A DNA stretch of 64,000 bases from Larus michahellis (Eukaryota > Chordata > Aves > Charadriiformes > Laridae): positions 28,422,397 to 28,486,396 of the forward strand of contig NC_133901.1 in NCBI RefSeq assembly GCF_964199755.1. Reading direction: 5' to 3'. This document shows positions 13,172-26,400 of this stretch, piece by piece. The notes beneath the pieces were generated by a model. That model was not told the DNA's origin. It worked only from the letters and a program-made list of their open reading frames with translations, and ran no database searches. The stretch's first letter is position 1. Each line of letters starts with the position of its first letter. The position numbers were made by a program, and so were the translations under genes.

Positions 13172-16100
13172 TCACTTAAAAGGAAAATAAAGCATTTTTC
13201 TACCTTCTTTTTTTTTTAAGGATTATTATAATTTATCTTTATTAATCCAAGTTTATTTTCAAGCTTGCATTTTTAATTTGCTCTTCATTTCCCAAGGGAG
13301 AGCAGGCTGGGAGGAGAAGGCGTAGGCAGACTAACTAACTAGTCACACACCTGCAACTCAGCAAATTGGAAGAATATTGAGAGAAAACAGTGTTTTCAGC
13401 TGAGCAGAAAGTGACTTCCAAATTCCAGCGACTGGTCCAAGCAGCACACCCTGATTTCAAGCAGACATCTTCCTGAGATCAGCCTGTCCCATGGAGAAGA
13501 AAAGCCATCCCTTCTTGGCCTACCTGCTTCTGTCGGGAGCTGTTGCTGTCACCCAGAATCCACAAGGGCACTGGTCCCTTCCCAGCTTGAAGTGCAGAAG
13601 ACCAAGAACACCAGGGCTAGGAGGGATCAGCTTTGGCCAGCTGTTTCAGCATCCTTAGGGATGGGGCAAGCTGGCATTAACTTGCACCTTTGCACAGCTG
13701 AATTAACTCCTGGCATCAGGAGAGATGGCTTTGGTTCACAGAGGGGCAAACACCAGGAGGACCTGGTCGTCTTCTGCTGCTGTTGGGCTATTACAGCTCT
13801 CCCTGTCAAACAGAGACCTGTCCATCCCAGTTGCCTGTACTGCTGCTTTGGGTCCCTCTTATGCCCTGGTGTGTGTGTGGTGGGGTGTCAACAGGACACA
13901 GCTGCTGTCAGATCTGCAATCATGGCCATACTTAGGGCAGCTGTGGGTCCTCTCTGCCTCAGGGGCTGCAATGATGCATCCCCTTCTCCTGTGGGATGCT
14001 CTGCACCAACCCTCCCAGGCTCCTTGTGGCAACGAGAGCAGTCCTGTCTGTGCGCAGGACTCATTTCCTACAGCTGAGGACTTTTCCAGTAGGACAAGCT
14101 GCCTGGGTTTGCTGGCAGACTAGAAAACTCACAGAGAAACCCTTGTTCTTGATGCCTCCCTTTGCCTTTGGAGAGGAGACTGCAAGCAATCTCTTCCTCC
14201 GGACCTGCCTGCACACTTTATGGTAGGGATGTTCCTGGACGTTAGCACGCACCCTCAGGCTGGCCTTCAGTAGCTCAGCAGTTGTGAGTAATTGACGGGT
14301 AAATAAAAATACGTAAGTGAAGTGCTCAAGTGAGGTTTGTGTGTCCCTTGACAGGCTGAGAGCAACTTCTTGGGACAGCGTGCAGAGTGGCAGCTGGCAG
14401 CCAGCGGTGGGAATAAACCTTGTGTAGGCAGACATCTCATCCACTCCCCAACCACCACCCTCCCCTGGTAAACCTCCAACTGTTGTATCAGTAACTGTTA
14501 AAACTACAAATCAGCTCTTTTCCAGCCTTGCTGGGACAAAGCTCGTGTTCCCCAAGTACCCTCTGGTGACATGCGCGTGTGTGGCTGTGTCATCACCTTC
14601 TGGGCACTGCCTGTACCTGAGGAGGATGAAGGTGGAAGGAGGGCCACGGCATGGAGCAGCCTTTGGGTAAGTGCCCGTCCCAGCTCCATGCTTAGCCCAG
14701 GGAAGGGGACGCTGGTGTTCTTCTGCACCCCTCATCTGGGCATAAACCCTATTAGCAAGACAAGCATGTGTTTCTCTGGCTCAGAATTAGGTGCTGCATA
14801 TGTCAACCGTGTTTTAATAAAAATGGAACAGCATCCAAATGTAAAATAGCCAGGAAAAAATTGTCCTGTGATGTGGCATTACGCTGTTTATACATAAATA
14901 GAAATCACATGGTGGTCCTGGAGCCCCCAGCACCAGCTAGGGGCTAGTTGGGTCAGTGTTTGAAGCCTGGCCTCAAAAGGCCACAAAGTGAGTCACGGAG
15001 GTGGAGTTAGGATGTGTGTTTTGGGGGGAAGGGCAGGACAGGGGAACTATTACTAAAGCAAAAGCAGCACCAGGGGAAAAGAGACTTTGCAAAAACCAAG
15101 GTGCCAATGCTCAGAGCTGCTGCACACCACCACCAGTATGAAACAGGAGCAGGTTTTGGCACAGCCGCTTGGGTGCTTGTTTTGGGCTCTCTGGGGTCAG
15201 AGATGCACTGACATTCCAGAAATTCCCAGCTGCTAGACTCAAGTTCTGTACTTGTTTTACACTTGGTTTACAGTCGATGCTAAATCTGTTTTGCCATTAA
15301 CTGTGGCAGGAAGCCCGGCCAGGGTGAGGCAGGTTAAACCGATGGACTCAGGGCGATGTTCAAGGGTCGCTGTCTCTGAAAGAACAAATCATGGTGATGG
15401 ACACGAGCACCTCTGACCTGAGATAACTGATTGGTGCCAGGAGCTGACGCTTGCTGGCAGGATGGCACAAAGGATTGGGATGTAGGGCCTGGTTTTGCTC
15501 AATATTGAGATTGAGAAGGAATAGTCTCAGGCAAAACGCAGGGTCTCGCATGGCAGAAGGACGCTCTCCGCCTCCAGGGAAACTGTAACCTGCCAGGTCT
15601 CCAGGAAATGAACTGAGAATGGTACTAACGTACCATGTGTAGTAGACTCAGTCATTCGTGTCTCAGCTACCCCAGCTTGTTTAGGCTTTGGGTCGCTCTG
15701 CAGCCACAGTTTGCATCATGAACAAGAGGAGCATCAGTTCCAGGTAAGAGAATCACGGTGCTCCACCAGCATCTGCTCCCAATTCAAAGTGTGAGCCAAC
15801 ACACAACAGCTCAGTTTAGCCCTGGCCGTCCATCCAGATGTGAAAAGCCATTTGCCTGCTGCCTGTGAGCACGCCCAGCCCTGCAGTTCCTTCCACAGGC
15901 GGCATCTAAGCAGGGCTCAGCCCTCCTAAGCCAGGAGCAACACCCACCGAAGTCTTTCTGGGCAAGAGCCCCCAGTTACACAGCACGGACCCGGGTGAAA
16001 GATGAGCATCCAGACACATGCACAGGTGGGAGATGGCAGCTGCCACCTGCAACTCCTACCCTGCAGTGCAGGCTGGAGCAGCCACGTGTGCAGTCAGGCT

Positions 16101-17256
16101 GCCGGGTTCTGAGCAATGCTGACTTCAAGCAGTCTCTAACAGCTTACCTGCTCTCACAGTTGGAGGATACCTGGATCCATCACCAAAGGCACAATGGATC
16201 ACCACCCACATCCATACAGTTTCAGACCTGCATGTGACTTGGCAAGCCAGAGACCAGCAATTCTGCTGATACAGCAAAAAAAGAAGGTTAAAAAAAAATT
16301 CCCCAAGGGGTCGTCAATGTTCCTTTTGTGGTCCCCACATACAGTCCTGGGTGCGCATCCCTGCAGCAGGTGAAAGATGCTGCTCAGGGCTCCAGCTGCC
16401 GCCCTCTCCCAGCACAGCCTGATGCTTAACCAAGCGCCAAGGCTGGCATGAAAGAAGCCTTTCAAAGCAAACAGACCAACCCAGTCACTTCAGACAAGAG
16501 GCTGCAATAAATTGTAAGTTGGCAGAGCTCTTGGCACTTCCGAGTGCCCTGATTCTACAAGGCTCTTCCACTGCTAGAGCCCTGTCCTAGTAAATTTATT
16601 TTTCTATTTTGCTGGTCCCTACCTCTGCTCACTGCTAATGCCTGAGGGACTTTGAGATGGAAGGTGGCAGGAGGTAAGGATGACGTAAAGACTTTTGAAA
16701 GCACTGGGGTAGTGCTGTGACACAGCCCCTAATCAAGCCCAAAACCGAACTTGGCCGGAGTCAGAGCCCCCGCTCCCGCACAGACCCAATCCCCTGGGGA
16801 AGGAAAGCCCCCGGCCCATGCAGGGACAGCCTGGTGCACCCTGTGGGGGGGTGTGCAAGGGCTCCCTGCTCCCCTGTGCAATCCTTATACTTGGGACTTA
16901 GAGGGAAATGAGTAAATAAACATTTAAGAAAGGTTTACAGTTTGGACTCAGGATCCACTGTTCAATATTTAGTAACCTCCCCTTTATTTAACATGTTGAG
17001 TCGCCAACTGAATTCATGACACGGAAAAGGCTTTGTGTCTGCTCACGTTTGAGCTGCACGAGGCTGCATCCTCAGCTGATGCCTTTGAAGACATCAGTCA
17101 GTCACAGGGCGTTCGCCCTGTTTCCTTCTTGCCTTCCCTCCCATCACTGCAGGTCTAAGTTGTCCTTGGGAAGCTTCAAGCAAGCTTTTTGCAGACCAAA
17201 AAGCCATGTTAACGAAAAAGAAAAAAGTATCCTACCCTTGCAAATCATTACACTGC

Positions 17257-17262
17257 TTTATT
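17257..17262 (-). terminator. Second candidate polyadenylation signal AATAAA
   Basis: Minus-strand AAAAATAAAGCAG lies about 300 bp beyond the first candidate and could serve as an alternative or distal end. It is weaker because no clear GU-rich element follows. Confidence 0.3.
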
Positions 17263-17544
17263 TTTCTGTATCACAGTCTCAGGAAATGAAACAGTCCAGA
17301 TCCTTTCCAAGATATTACACAGTTGTTGGGTTTTTTTTTTCCCCATCTCTCTGGCCACAAAATAATCAAATTAAATACAAGTTTGTTGTTTTGCTACATC
17401 TATTACATTGGAAGAATATAATTACTGGTAGAAGCAGCTTAGCTCCAGCAGCCAAGGGTGGAATGAAGCACTGTTTTCTCCTGCTCTCGTGTAACCCCCT
17501 TCGGTGTTCCCAGGAAAGCACACAGAGGGACAGAAGGATGTGGT

Positions 17545-20500
17545 AGATAACAAAATACAGCGGTTTATTGAACAAAACGGGGCAAGGCAATGTTCGCTTT
17601 ACATTCAATGAGAATTCAGGAGAATGAAGCAAAACATGCTACACACACGGACATGATACTTTGGTTAAATGTCATTCAGAAGTTCTATGCCAAACCTGAT
17701 AAAATTAGAGAGTGAACAGTCAAAAATAAGAAAAAACCTAGGCTTGCATAGACGGATTATTGTCAGTGCGCAATTTATATTTAAGGATTAGCTGTTGCAA
17801 CACAGGGTACGCTTGCAGCTCTGAAGAATTTAAGCTTTCTGATTAATTCATCTCATTGTGTGGCTAATATTAAGATTCAACAGGCTGAAAGTTTACCCGG
17901 AAGAGCTAAATGAGACAACTGCAGTTATTTCTCTGAGGCAATTAACTATATTGCAGTGCACAGATGCAGCTGGAGACACACCGTGGAGTCTACACAGAGT
18001 GAACACTGATACAGTGGAAGTTGTTTACCATGAAGTAGAAAATGCTCATTTGTGTGTGCCACTGCCCTCTCTGGGACTCTCCTGGAAGAGCCCAAACTCC
18101 ACAGCTGAGCCTTGCCCTGTGCTACCCATGGGGAGGAGGCGGCCGATGATATCTCCAGCCCAGAAGCTGAGGGCAGTGCAGCTTCTCAACACAAAACTTG
18201 CGTCCTGCAGCTTGTCCTGGGCGGAGCAGTGCTAGCGGCTCTTGCGTGCACCACAGCCAGAGCCCCCACGGCAGTGCTGCACAGCCAGAAGTCTGCTACG
18301 GCTCCTATTGTAAAGAGTACAGTAAGCCAGGATGGACCTCAGTAGGTTTATCCCTGTCCTTCACAACAATAACAAAAAAAAAAAAGACAAGCTGCCTGTG
18401 GAATACTTCCTGTGAGGGGCACTGCTGTGCCTCAGCACTATATCCCACACCCACCTCCCAGAGCAACTGCAAAACTGAGCACTGAAAATCTTGAGAGAGT
18501 GGGGCAAAACCAAAACCATCCATCAGCTGGGCATGGATATAGGGCAGAGCAACCCTCAAAGTCACCCCCAGGTGGGAATTCCTGCTGCAGCATGCTCCCT
18601 GGCACCATTGCCAGGAGCAGGACAGCAGAGAGCTCAGTCACCCATCATCAGTCCGTGCACGCTAGGAGCTGCGCTTCGTTTCCTATTGCATCTCACACAG
18701 ACTTGCACAGCCCAGAGGAATGGCAGGAGCAACCTGCTCGGGGTGACAGACACCCAGGAGACCATTCTGTGTAAGAAGCGATGGATGAGTTCCATGGACT
18801 GGCTGCACTAGACTACAAGAGTGTAACCTAAGGAGGGGAATCCTCACACTTTCTTCAAGTGCTCCCCTTTATATATAAATTAGCAATCCACAGTTAGTTT
18901 GCATACAGGTTAATATGAATTAAAATAAAAAACCTTGATAATAAAAATATATAATATACACATTGATCAATAGCAATAAACTGAATGAAAACACTAGATG
19001 TAACAGTGGCTGTAATTTGGCACAAAAAAAACCTCCAAAACACACAAAGGTCTAGCACTGTAAAAATAAAAATCCTTTTTTTTTTTCCCCCCTTAAGTAA
19101 GAGAATGTTATTAATCCTGATTCAAATCCTGACAGGTGGGAATGCAGAGATATAAAAATACTGTACATACAAGATCCCTTTTACAGAGTGAAGCAAACTG
19201 CAGCATTTGTAACTTCTGTCCTTCCTCCTCAAGAGGAGAAATTCAGCAATGAGACTTCATCTGTCCCCTAACAACTGATATTTTCCCGCCCCACTAAGTT
19301 CAAAACCATGAAGTTCTTTAAAAAAAGATGAGGTTGACCTCTTGGATCTATCCACATGACGACAACCGCTTCTCGCTGCTGGAAGTTGTACAGTCCACGT
19401 TAAGACAGTGTTTCATAGCAAGGTGACTCAGATCAGATTGCTGAAGACATCGAGTATCCCTGCATGTAAGGCACGATCACTCGGGTTCGCCCGACCTCTC
19501 TTCTGCAGACCGTTGTGCTTTGGACGGAGGTGAGGTGGCGGCGAGAGCTCTTGCTGGCGAGACGTGCCTACTATGGAGATTAGGAAGTGCCAGGATTTCA
19601 CGATGATGAATTTTCCACATGGTGTCTGTTGCCTTGTTAATGCACAAAGTCAGAAAGGGATGCAAGACCTGAATGACCGGGGCTGGGGTCCCAGCAAGGG
19701 CTCCGACATGCTATTACATCCAGAGCAAAACCATAGGCAAAGCTACTAGAACTTGGCAACGGAAGACAAAGGAAAAATAGAGTTGCTTAAACATTTTTCT
19801 GTCATAGAAAGGAAATATTGCTCTGATTGTTTCTTTTAAAAAGATCAACTTCATTGTGCCTCTTTTCCAGGGACACACATGCAAGGTGCAGATTTTGCAT
19901 CTCTCCTACAAGTTGTATCTTCTTGAGTCTCAGCAGAACCATGGCTGCTGAGCCCCAAGATGACTCAGCTCCTTGTTCATCCATGATCTTAACTCAGCTC
20001 TTGTTGACTTCAATGGGACCATGGAATCTCCTTCCAAAAGTGGTTACTAAACATGCAAGTCCGGTTGTAACCTTTGCCTCAGGAAGTCTCTAACCTGCAT
20101 GAGGCCCACAAGCTATATTAGATGAATAATTGCTCTGTTTTATACCCCATTTACTAGACGCTTATCTCAGCTACCATTCCTAGCATTTCTCTCTCGATAG
20201 ATGTCAGCCCCTTCTAACAAAACCTCAGGGCCCACCCTTTTCACAAGGGCTATGGAAAAATAAACCAGGAGAAACACTTACAAGGGAGTGCAAATGAATA
20301 AAAAGGTAAGAACTAAGGGAGGATATAGACCAAAGCAACCCATAAAGCATTCAGCACTCCCTGAAAGCATCCAAGGAAGCAGGAGATGCTCCTGGGATTT
20401 TTCCTTTGGACTCTCGTCTCTTGGTGCCACAGCTGGAGAGCTGGCTGGCCCAAGGAGGCCATTAAGGAGATCCTGCAGCTCCCCAGAGTAGGCACTGAGG

Positions 20501-23383
20501 TGTTCTTCAGACTATACCCAGCTTCCAAATAAAAATCACCTGGAGTTTTCTCTCATATCATTTCCACTCACTCCCACTGAAGTCAACAACTTGGATACTC
20601 CCAAGCACCCCTCCTGAATTAATAGGTTCTTCAAATGTCAGCAGGCTCAGGGCCTTCATGACTTTTTCTGATTAGGGGAAGACAGAAGTTACAACAGTCA
20701 ACTGCAGTGCAAGAAAGCCCATCACAGCCAGGTACAGAGGCCCAGGGAGGGCTGAATTCCTAGTTGGTGATTTCCCCTTGCCTTGTACAAAGGTTCACCA
20801 TTTTTCCCCATGCACAGCAAACACAAAGCACAACCACTTTCTGATTTGGCAGGATTTTTCCCCATCCAGTTTTCACAAGTGCACCAGATGATACAAGCAG
20901 CAGGGCCTGGACTGGGGTATTTGTAGAAAATATCAGTCCATAAAACCCCACCAGGCATCCATTTCACAACAATAAATACTCTCATGGCAATGGAGGGGAA
21001 AAATCCACAGAAAAAAAAAAAAAAGGCATTTTCAGCAGTAGAAGTTTTGACTGTTACGTGAAATACAAAAATAAATTTTTACAAAATAAAGTCATTGCAG
21101 ATGAGGTGGCCACATTGGCCCAAGTTACCAAATAGAAAAAGGAAAAAACACGGTCTATGTTCTTTTTCTGGATCGTTTAAAATAACATTAACACTTCTGA
21201 ATGGACAGAGATGGAACTAGAAGAGGGAACAAGGAAAGGACAGTATAATCTAGCCGCTGACTGGGATATTTCCTGAGAAGCAGCAGCAAGCAATAGCTTG
21301 CGAGTCTCTTAAGGGCTCATGCAGGTGACCAAGCTCATGGTCAGGAAGCAAGGGTATGCAGCTAATGGGATGCTGCCAATGCACAAAGTCCTATGTTACA
21401 ACATTTTTGGCTATTGGTATGCCTGGAGCAGAGGTCTACTGGGGGTTAACTAGTTCTTCACAGCACAACTGCTGCCAACACACCAGTAGGGGTAGGAGAT
21501 GGGTTTCTTGAGTTGTTGGTCAAGGCAAGGCAAGGGCTCATGCTGTGGTATTAAACATTCCCTTGCAGCTTAGGTGAAGGAGTTGCCTTGTCTTCCTAGT
21601 GATTTGCCTCAGTAACTATCCTGACCAAGGACAACAGCCAAGGGTAAAGCCTTACAGCTGCCTTGGAGCTTGAACTGTGCATTAGTGCAAGAGCAGAGAG
21701 TCATGATCTCTTCCGATTTCTTATCAGTGCTCCACACCAGCACGTGCTCTCCACAAAGCTCTGCAGAGGTGTCTGGCTCCTTTCTCAAGCAGATGGTGAT
21801 GAGGGTGAGTATAGTCATGGCTCTAACCCCCTCTCTCCGCAAATCCAACAGCAGAATTGCAGCTGCTATCAGAAGATGAAGAGCATGGTAGGACAGACTC
21901 AGGGTCGGGCAATAAGGAAGCTGGGCTGCAGGGGCAACGCGGCCAGCCTTTGCTGCCATGAACTAGACTGCCGAATTAATAACTAGCCTGTACTGGATGA
22001 AAAAGACTCCAAGCCACTGTCCAGATGCTCAGTTTGGCAGTTTAAAAATGCACTTAAAACCAGCAAAAAAAAAAAAAAGATTAAAAAGACAAAAGAATTG
22101 AAATGAGAGGAGGCCAAGGGAAAAGGCTACTTGTTTGCAAAAGAGAAGAATGATTTTCAAAGTGTGGAGGGAAAACAAGCCATTGAAAGAAAAAAAGAAA
22201 AAATATCACTGCATGAGCAAATCTATACAGACAACTTATTCTTGCAGACCCTGCTACACCCCAGAGTTTTGTCCGGAGTGGAGTCTGCCTGGGGTGCTGG
22301 ACAGGAGCAGTGTAGAGGGGAGGCAGTCAGCACAGGCACTGCGTGGACTGTTCAGCATTCTGTGTCTAGCTCAAAGTTGCCTGTAACCATAGATTTTGGA
22401 CACAATGCTCAGTGCCCATATGGCTCTCCTTCAGTCCCAAGTTTCCAAGACACATGCAGGTTCAGACACAAGTTACTGTACTCAAGTGCATAAGCAACTG
22501 AGCTGGGAATTACAGTAGTTCCTACTTGGCTTCAGTGAAAATTCCTTGGCTTCTACCACGCTGAAGCTCAAAGCAGGTGACCACAGAGGTCCCTTCAGGC
22601 ATTTAAATCTGTTTGTGTGATTCTTCCCAATCCACAACTCACAGCTTCATCAACTCCCTGGCATGTCTTAAAAGTTGTGCACACAAGGTCTAATTTCAGT
22701 TGAAATTGTATTTCCTCTTAACAATATCCTGGAGCTAAATGCCTGGTTACACACTCTACCCAAATTGCTGGAAACCCTAGAAAGAAATACAGCAGTTAAG
22801 AAACCTTGTTACATAGGCAACTTCTTCCTGACTAGTCCCAGGTTCTGACTTTTGCTGGTGTACATTATGAAGACACTCTCTCCTTTCTGCAAGCTAGCAT
22901 GACCCTGTCAGGTTGGCTCAGCTGTCTTATCCAGCACAGGAAGAAACACGTCTCCTCTTATAACTCTCTTTGTTAAGTCACCCTAATACAGAAAGGACTT
23001 GTATTTCTGACATTCTGCTGCATTGCAATAACCCAACCCATTTCTTGGATTTTCCTCCCTGTCGTATGTGCACCTCTAGCTGTCAAAGCTCCAGCCAAAG
23101 CTTAAAAATAAAAGGAAAGCCTGAAAACAATACAAGAGGGAGCTGTTAAAATCAGCTGTAAATCAGTTGATTCACACAGCTCAGTGGCGGCTAGATTATA
23201 CTGCACTCATCACATGAATAAGAAATTGAAACGAACAAGTGTTCCTTATTAATATGATGACACTTAAAGAGGAGATCCTGGGAGTGGAGGGTGTACCTCC
23301 CATTGGGTAAGGAGTCAAGAAAGTTGCCTGGCAATTCCAGTAATGTTTGCTACAGAAGAGTCAGTACCAAAGCAAAGGCTAGC
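17545..23383 (-). other. CCDC50: Probable CCDC50 3' UTR
   Basis: The region has no coding exons and no good minus-strand AATAAA or ATTAAA near the stop codon. The first convincing minus-strand signal is AATAAA at 17564-17569, so a single terminal exon of about 5.8 kb is the simplest model. Mammalian CCDC50 also has a multi-kilobase 3' UTR, as I recall. AU-rich stretches lie around 18.87-19.00 kb and 21.0-21.1 kb. RNA evidence would be needed to exclude earlier ends. Confidence 0.5.
17564..17569 (-). terminator. Candidate polyadenylation signal AATAAA for CCDC50
   Basis: On the minus strand the sequence reads TTCAATAAACCGC. A U/GU-rich element (CCCTCTGTGTGCTTTCC) follows about 35 to 45 nt downstream, the expected arrangement for cleavage near 17545. 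Confidence 0.5.
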
Positions 23384-23403
23384 TTACTGCTTCCTACGGG
23401 AAC
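23384..23403 (-). CDS. CCDC50: CCDC50 exon 12, final coding segment and TAA stop
   Basis: The acceptor is TTTTCCAG. Twenty coding bases complete a Gly codon and encode SRRKQ, then TAA. The human protein likewise has Gly split at the last junction followed by exactly five residues (FHYKH), so this short, diverged tail is structurally homologous. The exon continues into the 3' UTR. Confidence 0.87.
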
Positions 23404-26400
23404 CTGGAAAACAAAACAGAAAGAAAAAAGTCCGTAAGGATAGATCCTGGTGAAGAAAATACTGCCTGCTATCATCTTTTACTTGTTCTGCCCTCTTAGA
23501 TGCCTGCATGACTTCCAGGATACTGGAATGCCAAAACGGGAACCACCCATTACTTAATGCAAGCAAAAGGAAGGACAGGTCCACAAGACAGGCAGACGTC
23601 TGCATTTCTTCTAGGCTGTGAACAGCACTGCAGCCACATTTCACAGTCCCACTGAAGAAAACAAGTGTTGGGCTTAGAGACTGTATCAACTTTCCAGCTT
23701 GTTTGATGAAGACAGAATGCAAAATCTTCCCAAACTTTAAATTTTGGGAAGTAAACTGTCCACATTTCAGTCACAAGCAGCAAAGCTGGAAGAAATCTGA
23801 GCAACTGAGTCAAACTCCAGCCATCCCTTTCCTCCCCCAGAGACTCTACAGATCACTCAGACAATTGGCATTCGGATTTAAAAAAAAAATGGAGAAGGCA
23901 ACCCTACCCACACTCTTGTGGTTAGGGTCTTGTGCCTAGTGATTTCAGGAAACAAGCCAACAAAGCAGCGTTAAGATGCTACAGGAACAAAACAAGCCCG
24001 TTCTCAGAACAAGCTTCTATCTGATCATCCCATTCGCCTGCCAGACAGGTGATACTGTGAGGTTTTGTCTCGTCTTGGATTGCTTGATACTAGTGAGTCA
24101 TCTAAAATCCATCATGTCATTGTCTTTATGTTTTTTCTCCTTCATTTGCTGCCTGGATTTACAGTCATTCATCATTAAGAGATCACAGAGGACAGCAGAG
24201 AGCAGTTTGACAAACTCAAGGCAAACTCATTCAGCTTCTTAGTCTCTCAGCCTGCAACATGCTCAGCAAGTACAATTTGAACACTGAATAGCATCACCTG
24301 TCTGCTAGGACAATAATATCCATTCCTCCTCTCTATTAAAACCCCTCTTTCAAACATCCTGTCCTGTAGGCTGATTATTTGAGGAAAACAGCCCAAAATA
24401 ACCCAAATGTGGGGCAGCCATGGACTTGATCCTACCTTTAGGAGAGTGCTCAGGTTTGGGGGTCTGGCGCAAGGGGCTGGGCTGGCTTGTGTAATATCGA
24501 GCGTGTTCAAAGTCATCGAGGAGAGGCTGTGACCTGCCAAGCACAGAGGAAAAAAAAAAAAGTGTTAGGAAAAAACCTCAAAGGTATAACAGTGCAGCAA
24601 AAGCAACAGCTCAGCTGCCTGGTCTGTCCCTGTCAGTTTGATGCAAACTGTGTCTGGCCCAGACTTTCTACCTGCAGCCCAGCTCCTCTGACCACAGCCT
24701 GTTACTGTGGTAAGAAATGCACAGCATTTACTACTTCTCATAGACTGCTTAATTTAATAATGGTTTTGAGCTGTCAGGAAACACAGAATTTTCATTATGA
24801 AGCTTGACGCAAACCTCACTCAAAAGGGCAACATTTTAAAGTGTTTAATGCTTGCCCAGTTTTAACCCCAGAATATTTTACGAATATCTTCCTCAGTCTC
24901 CACCAGCACACCTCTTGTTTTTTCTTTTGCAAATTCAACAAGAATTTTTAGGCTCATATCTGGACTGGAAATCAAAGCCAAGACGGTCATATCCAGGGCT
25001 CAGTCCCTTATGAAGAGCATCAGGCAAGGGTACTGAGTGTTTTAGAAGCAGCACTGGGCTACAGCACATTCCCATCAGCTCTGGGATGAGGTACCCCAAA
25101 ACACAACGTGGTTGAAGAGGGGTGTCCACACACAGCAGCGGGAGCAGTGTACGGGGCTTAACTGGGGAGCAGGAACCCAAGGGAGCAGCTGTGCAAATGC
25201 ATCAAAATTGCTCCTTCCTGCCCAGAGATGACATTTGGTTTCACATCCCCACAAGCTCTTTAACCCTCTCGATGCTTCTCTGCCATTTAACAAATGTCAC
25301 TGCACAAGCTCATCAATCTCTGCCAGCACCAGGCACGAAGACCAATATGGACAAATGCCACGAGTGCAGCAAGTAACGCATTTCACCAAACACCTCACGA
25401 GGTCTGTGCCCTCCATCTCCTTTCAGTGCTAAAACCTCTGCTCTTTACCAAGCCCCTTGTGGGTTGGTCAGGCTGGTCGCCCCACAACTCCTCCTTAGGA
25501 CTCAGCTTCTGAGCAGCTCCTCAGCTGCATTTCCCCATTTTTTACTAGCCGGTTCAAGCTCACCTTGAAGACCTGTCGCTTTTGTGTCGCTGAGTATCAG
25601 GCCCTTCTCTTGACCTTGAGCGCGTGGACTCGCTTGCATCATGCTGATGGGAAGAAGAGAAAGCAGTTCATCTGCGTGCCTTGCAAGACACCAGCCAGTG
25701 TGCGGAGGCTCCCCCAGCTCCATGCAGTCCTTTCGTGCATCAGTTTATACACACAACTAGCTACAGCCAGACACATGCAAACGGCAGTATCACAACTACT
25801 TTCCAGCAAATGAAACTCAGCCTTGCTGAGCCAAACTCAATTTTTGCTCTAAATATGAGACAGTGCTGGGGGACAGTCCCGAAGCTGGGATCGAACGCAG
25901 TCAGTGTGTAATGACTGTGCACACGGCTGGGCTGAGCACGAGGGACCAGCTGCATGCAGCTGTGCTCCGGCAACCACTCAAACACAGTAAGGAAGCTGAA
26001 AACATCAGAGCTACCTCCAACTGGCCCTAAGATTAACACAACACCCCCTTTAGCACCTTACCAGCACAGACCATGAAATCTGTTTCCTATCACCTTCCAT
26101 TGCACATTGGCTAGCCAAGCCTCTATAGTATTACTCATACAAAAACCTAGGCTTGATACACTCAATACTTTCATTATAGAGTCAATTTTATTATGAAGCA
26201 GAGGGATAACTGGAGCAGCTGTGTTGTCCTTGTACCTGCGGTGCACAAACAGAACCGAACCAACTACTGCTTTTATTACTACAGTGAGAATTTCAGCAGA
26301 GGAAAGGTCGTGCACCAGGAGGACTCACAGTGGTTGAGGGAGGCCACAAGGTGCTGTGACATCCAGTGCCCACCTCCAAGATCAGAGCCCAAAGCCAAAG

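Larger units (their letters stand above)
12721..17544. other. Intergenic region between the CR1 fragment and the CCDC50 3' end
   Basis: No supported gene. It contains an A20 tract at 13152-13171 followed by an AT-rich stretch to about 13280; otherwise it is mixed-composition sequence without recognisable features. Confidence 0.55.

Noticed and set aside
18918..18985. Cluster of plus-strand AATAAA hexamers
   Set aside because: No plus-strand gene is present to use them. They fall in an AT-rich part of the CCDC50 3' UTR, where such hexamers arise by composition.
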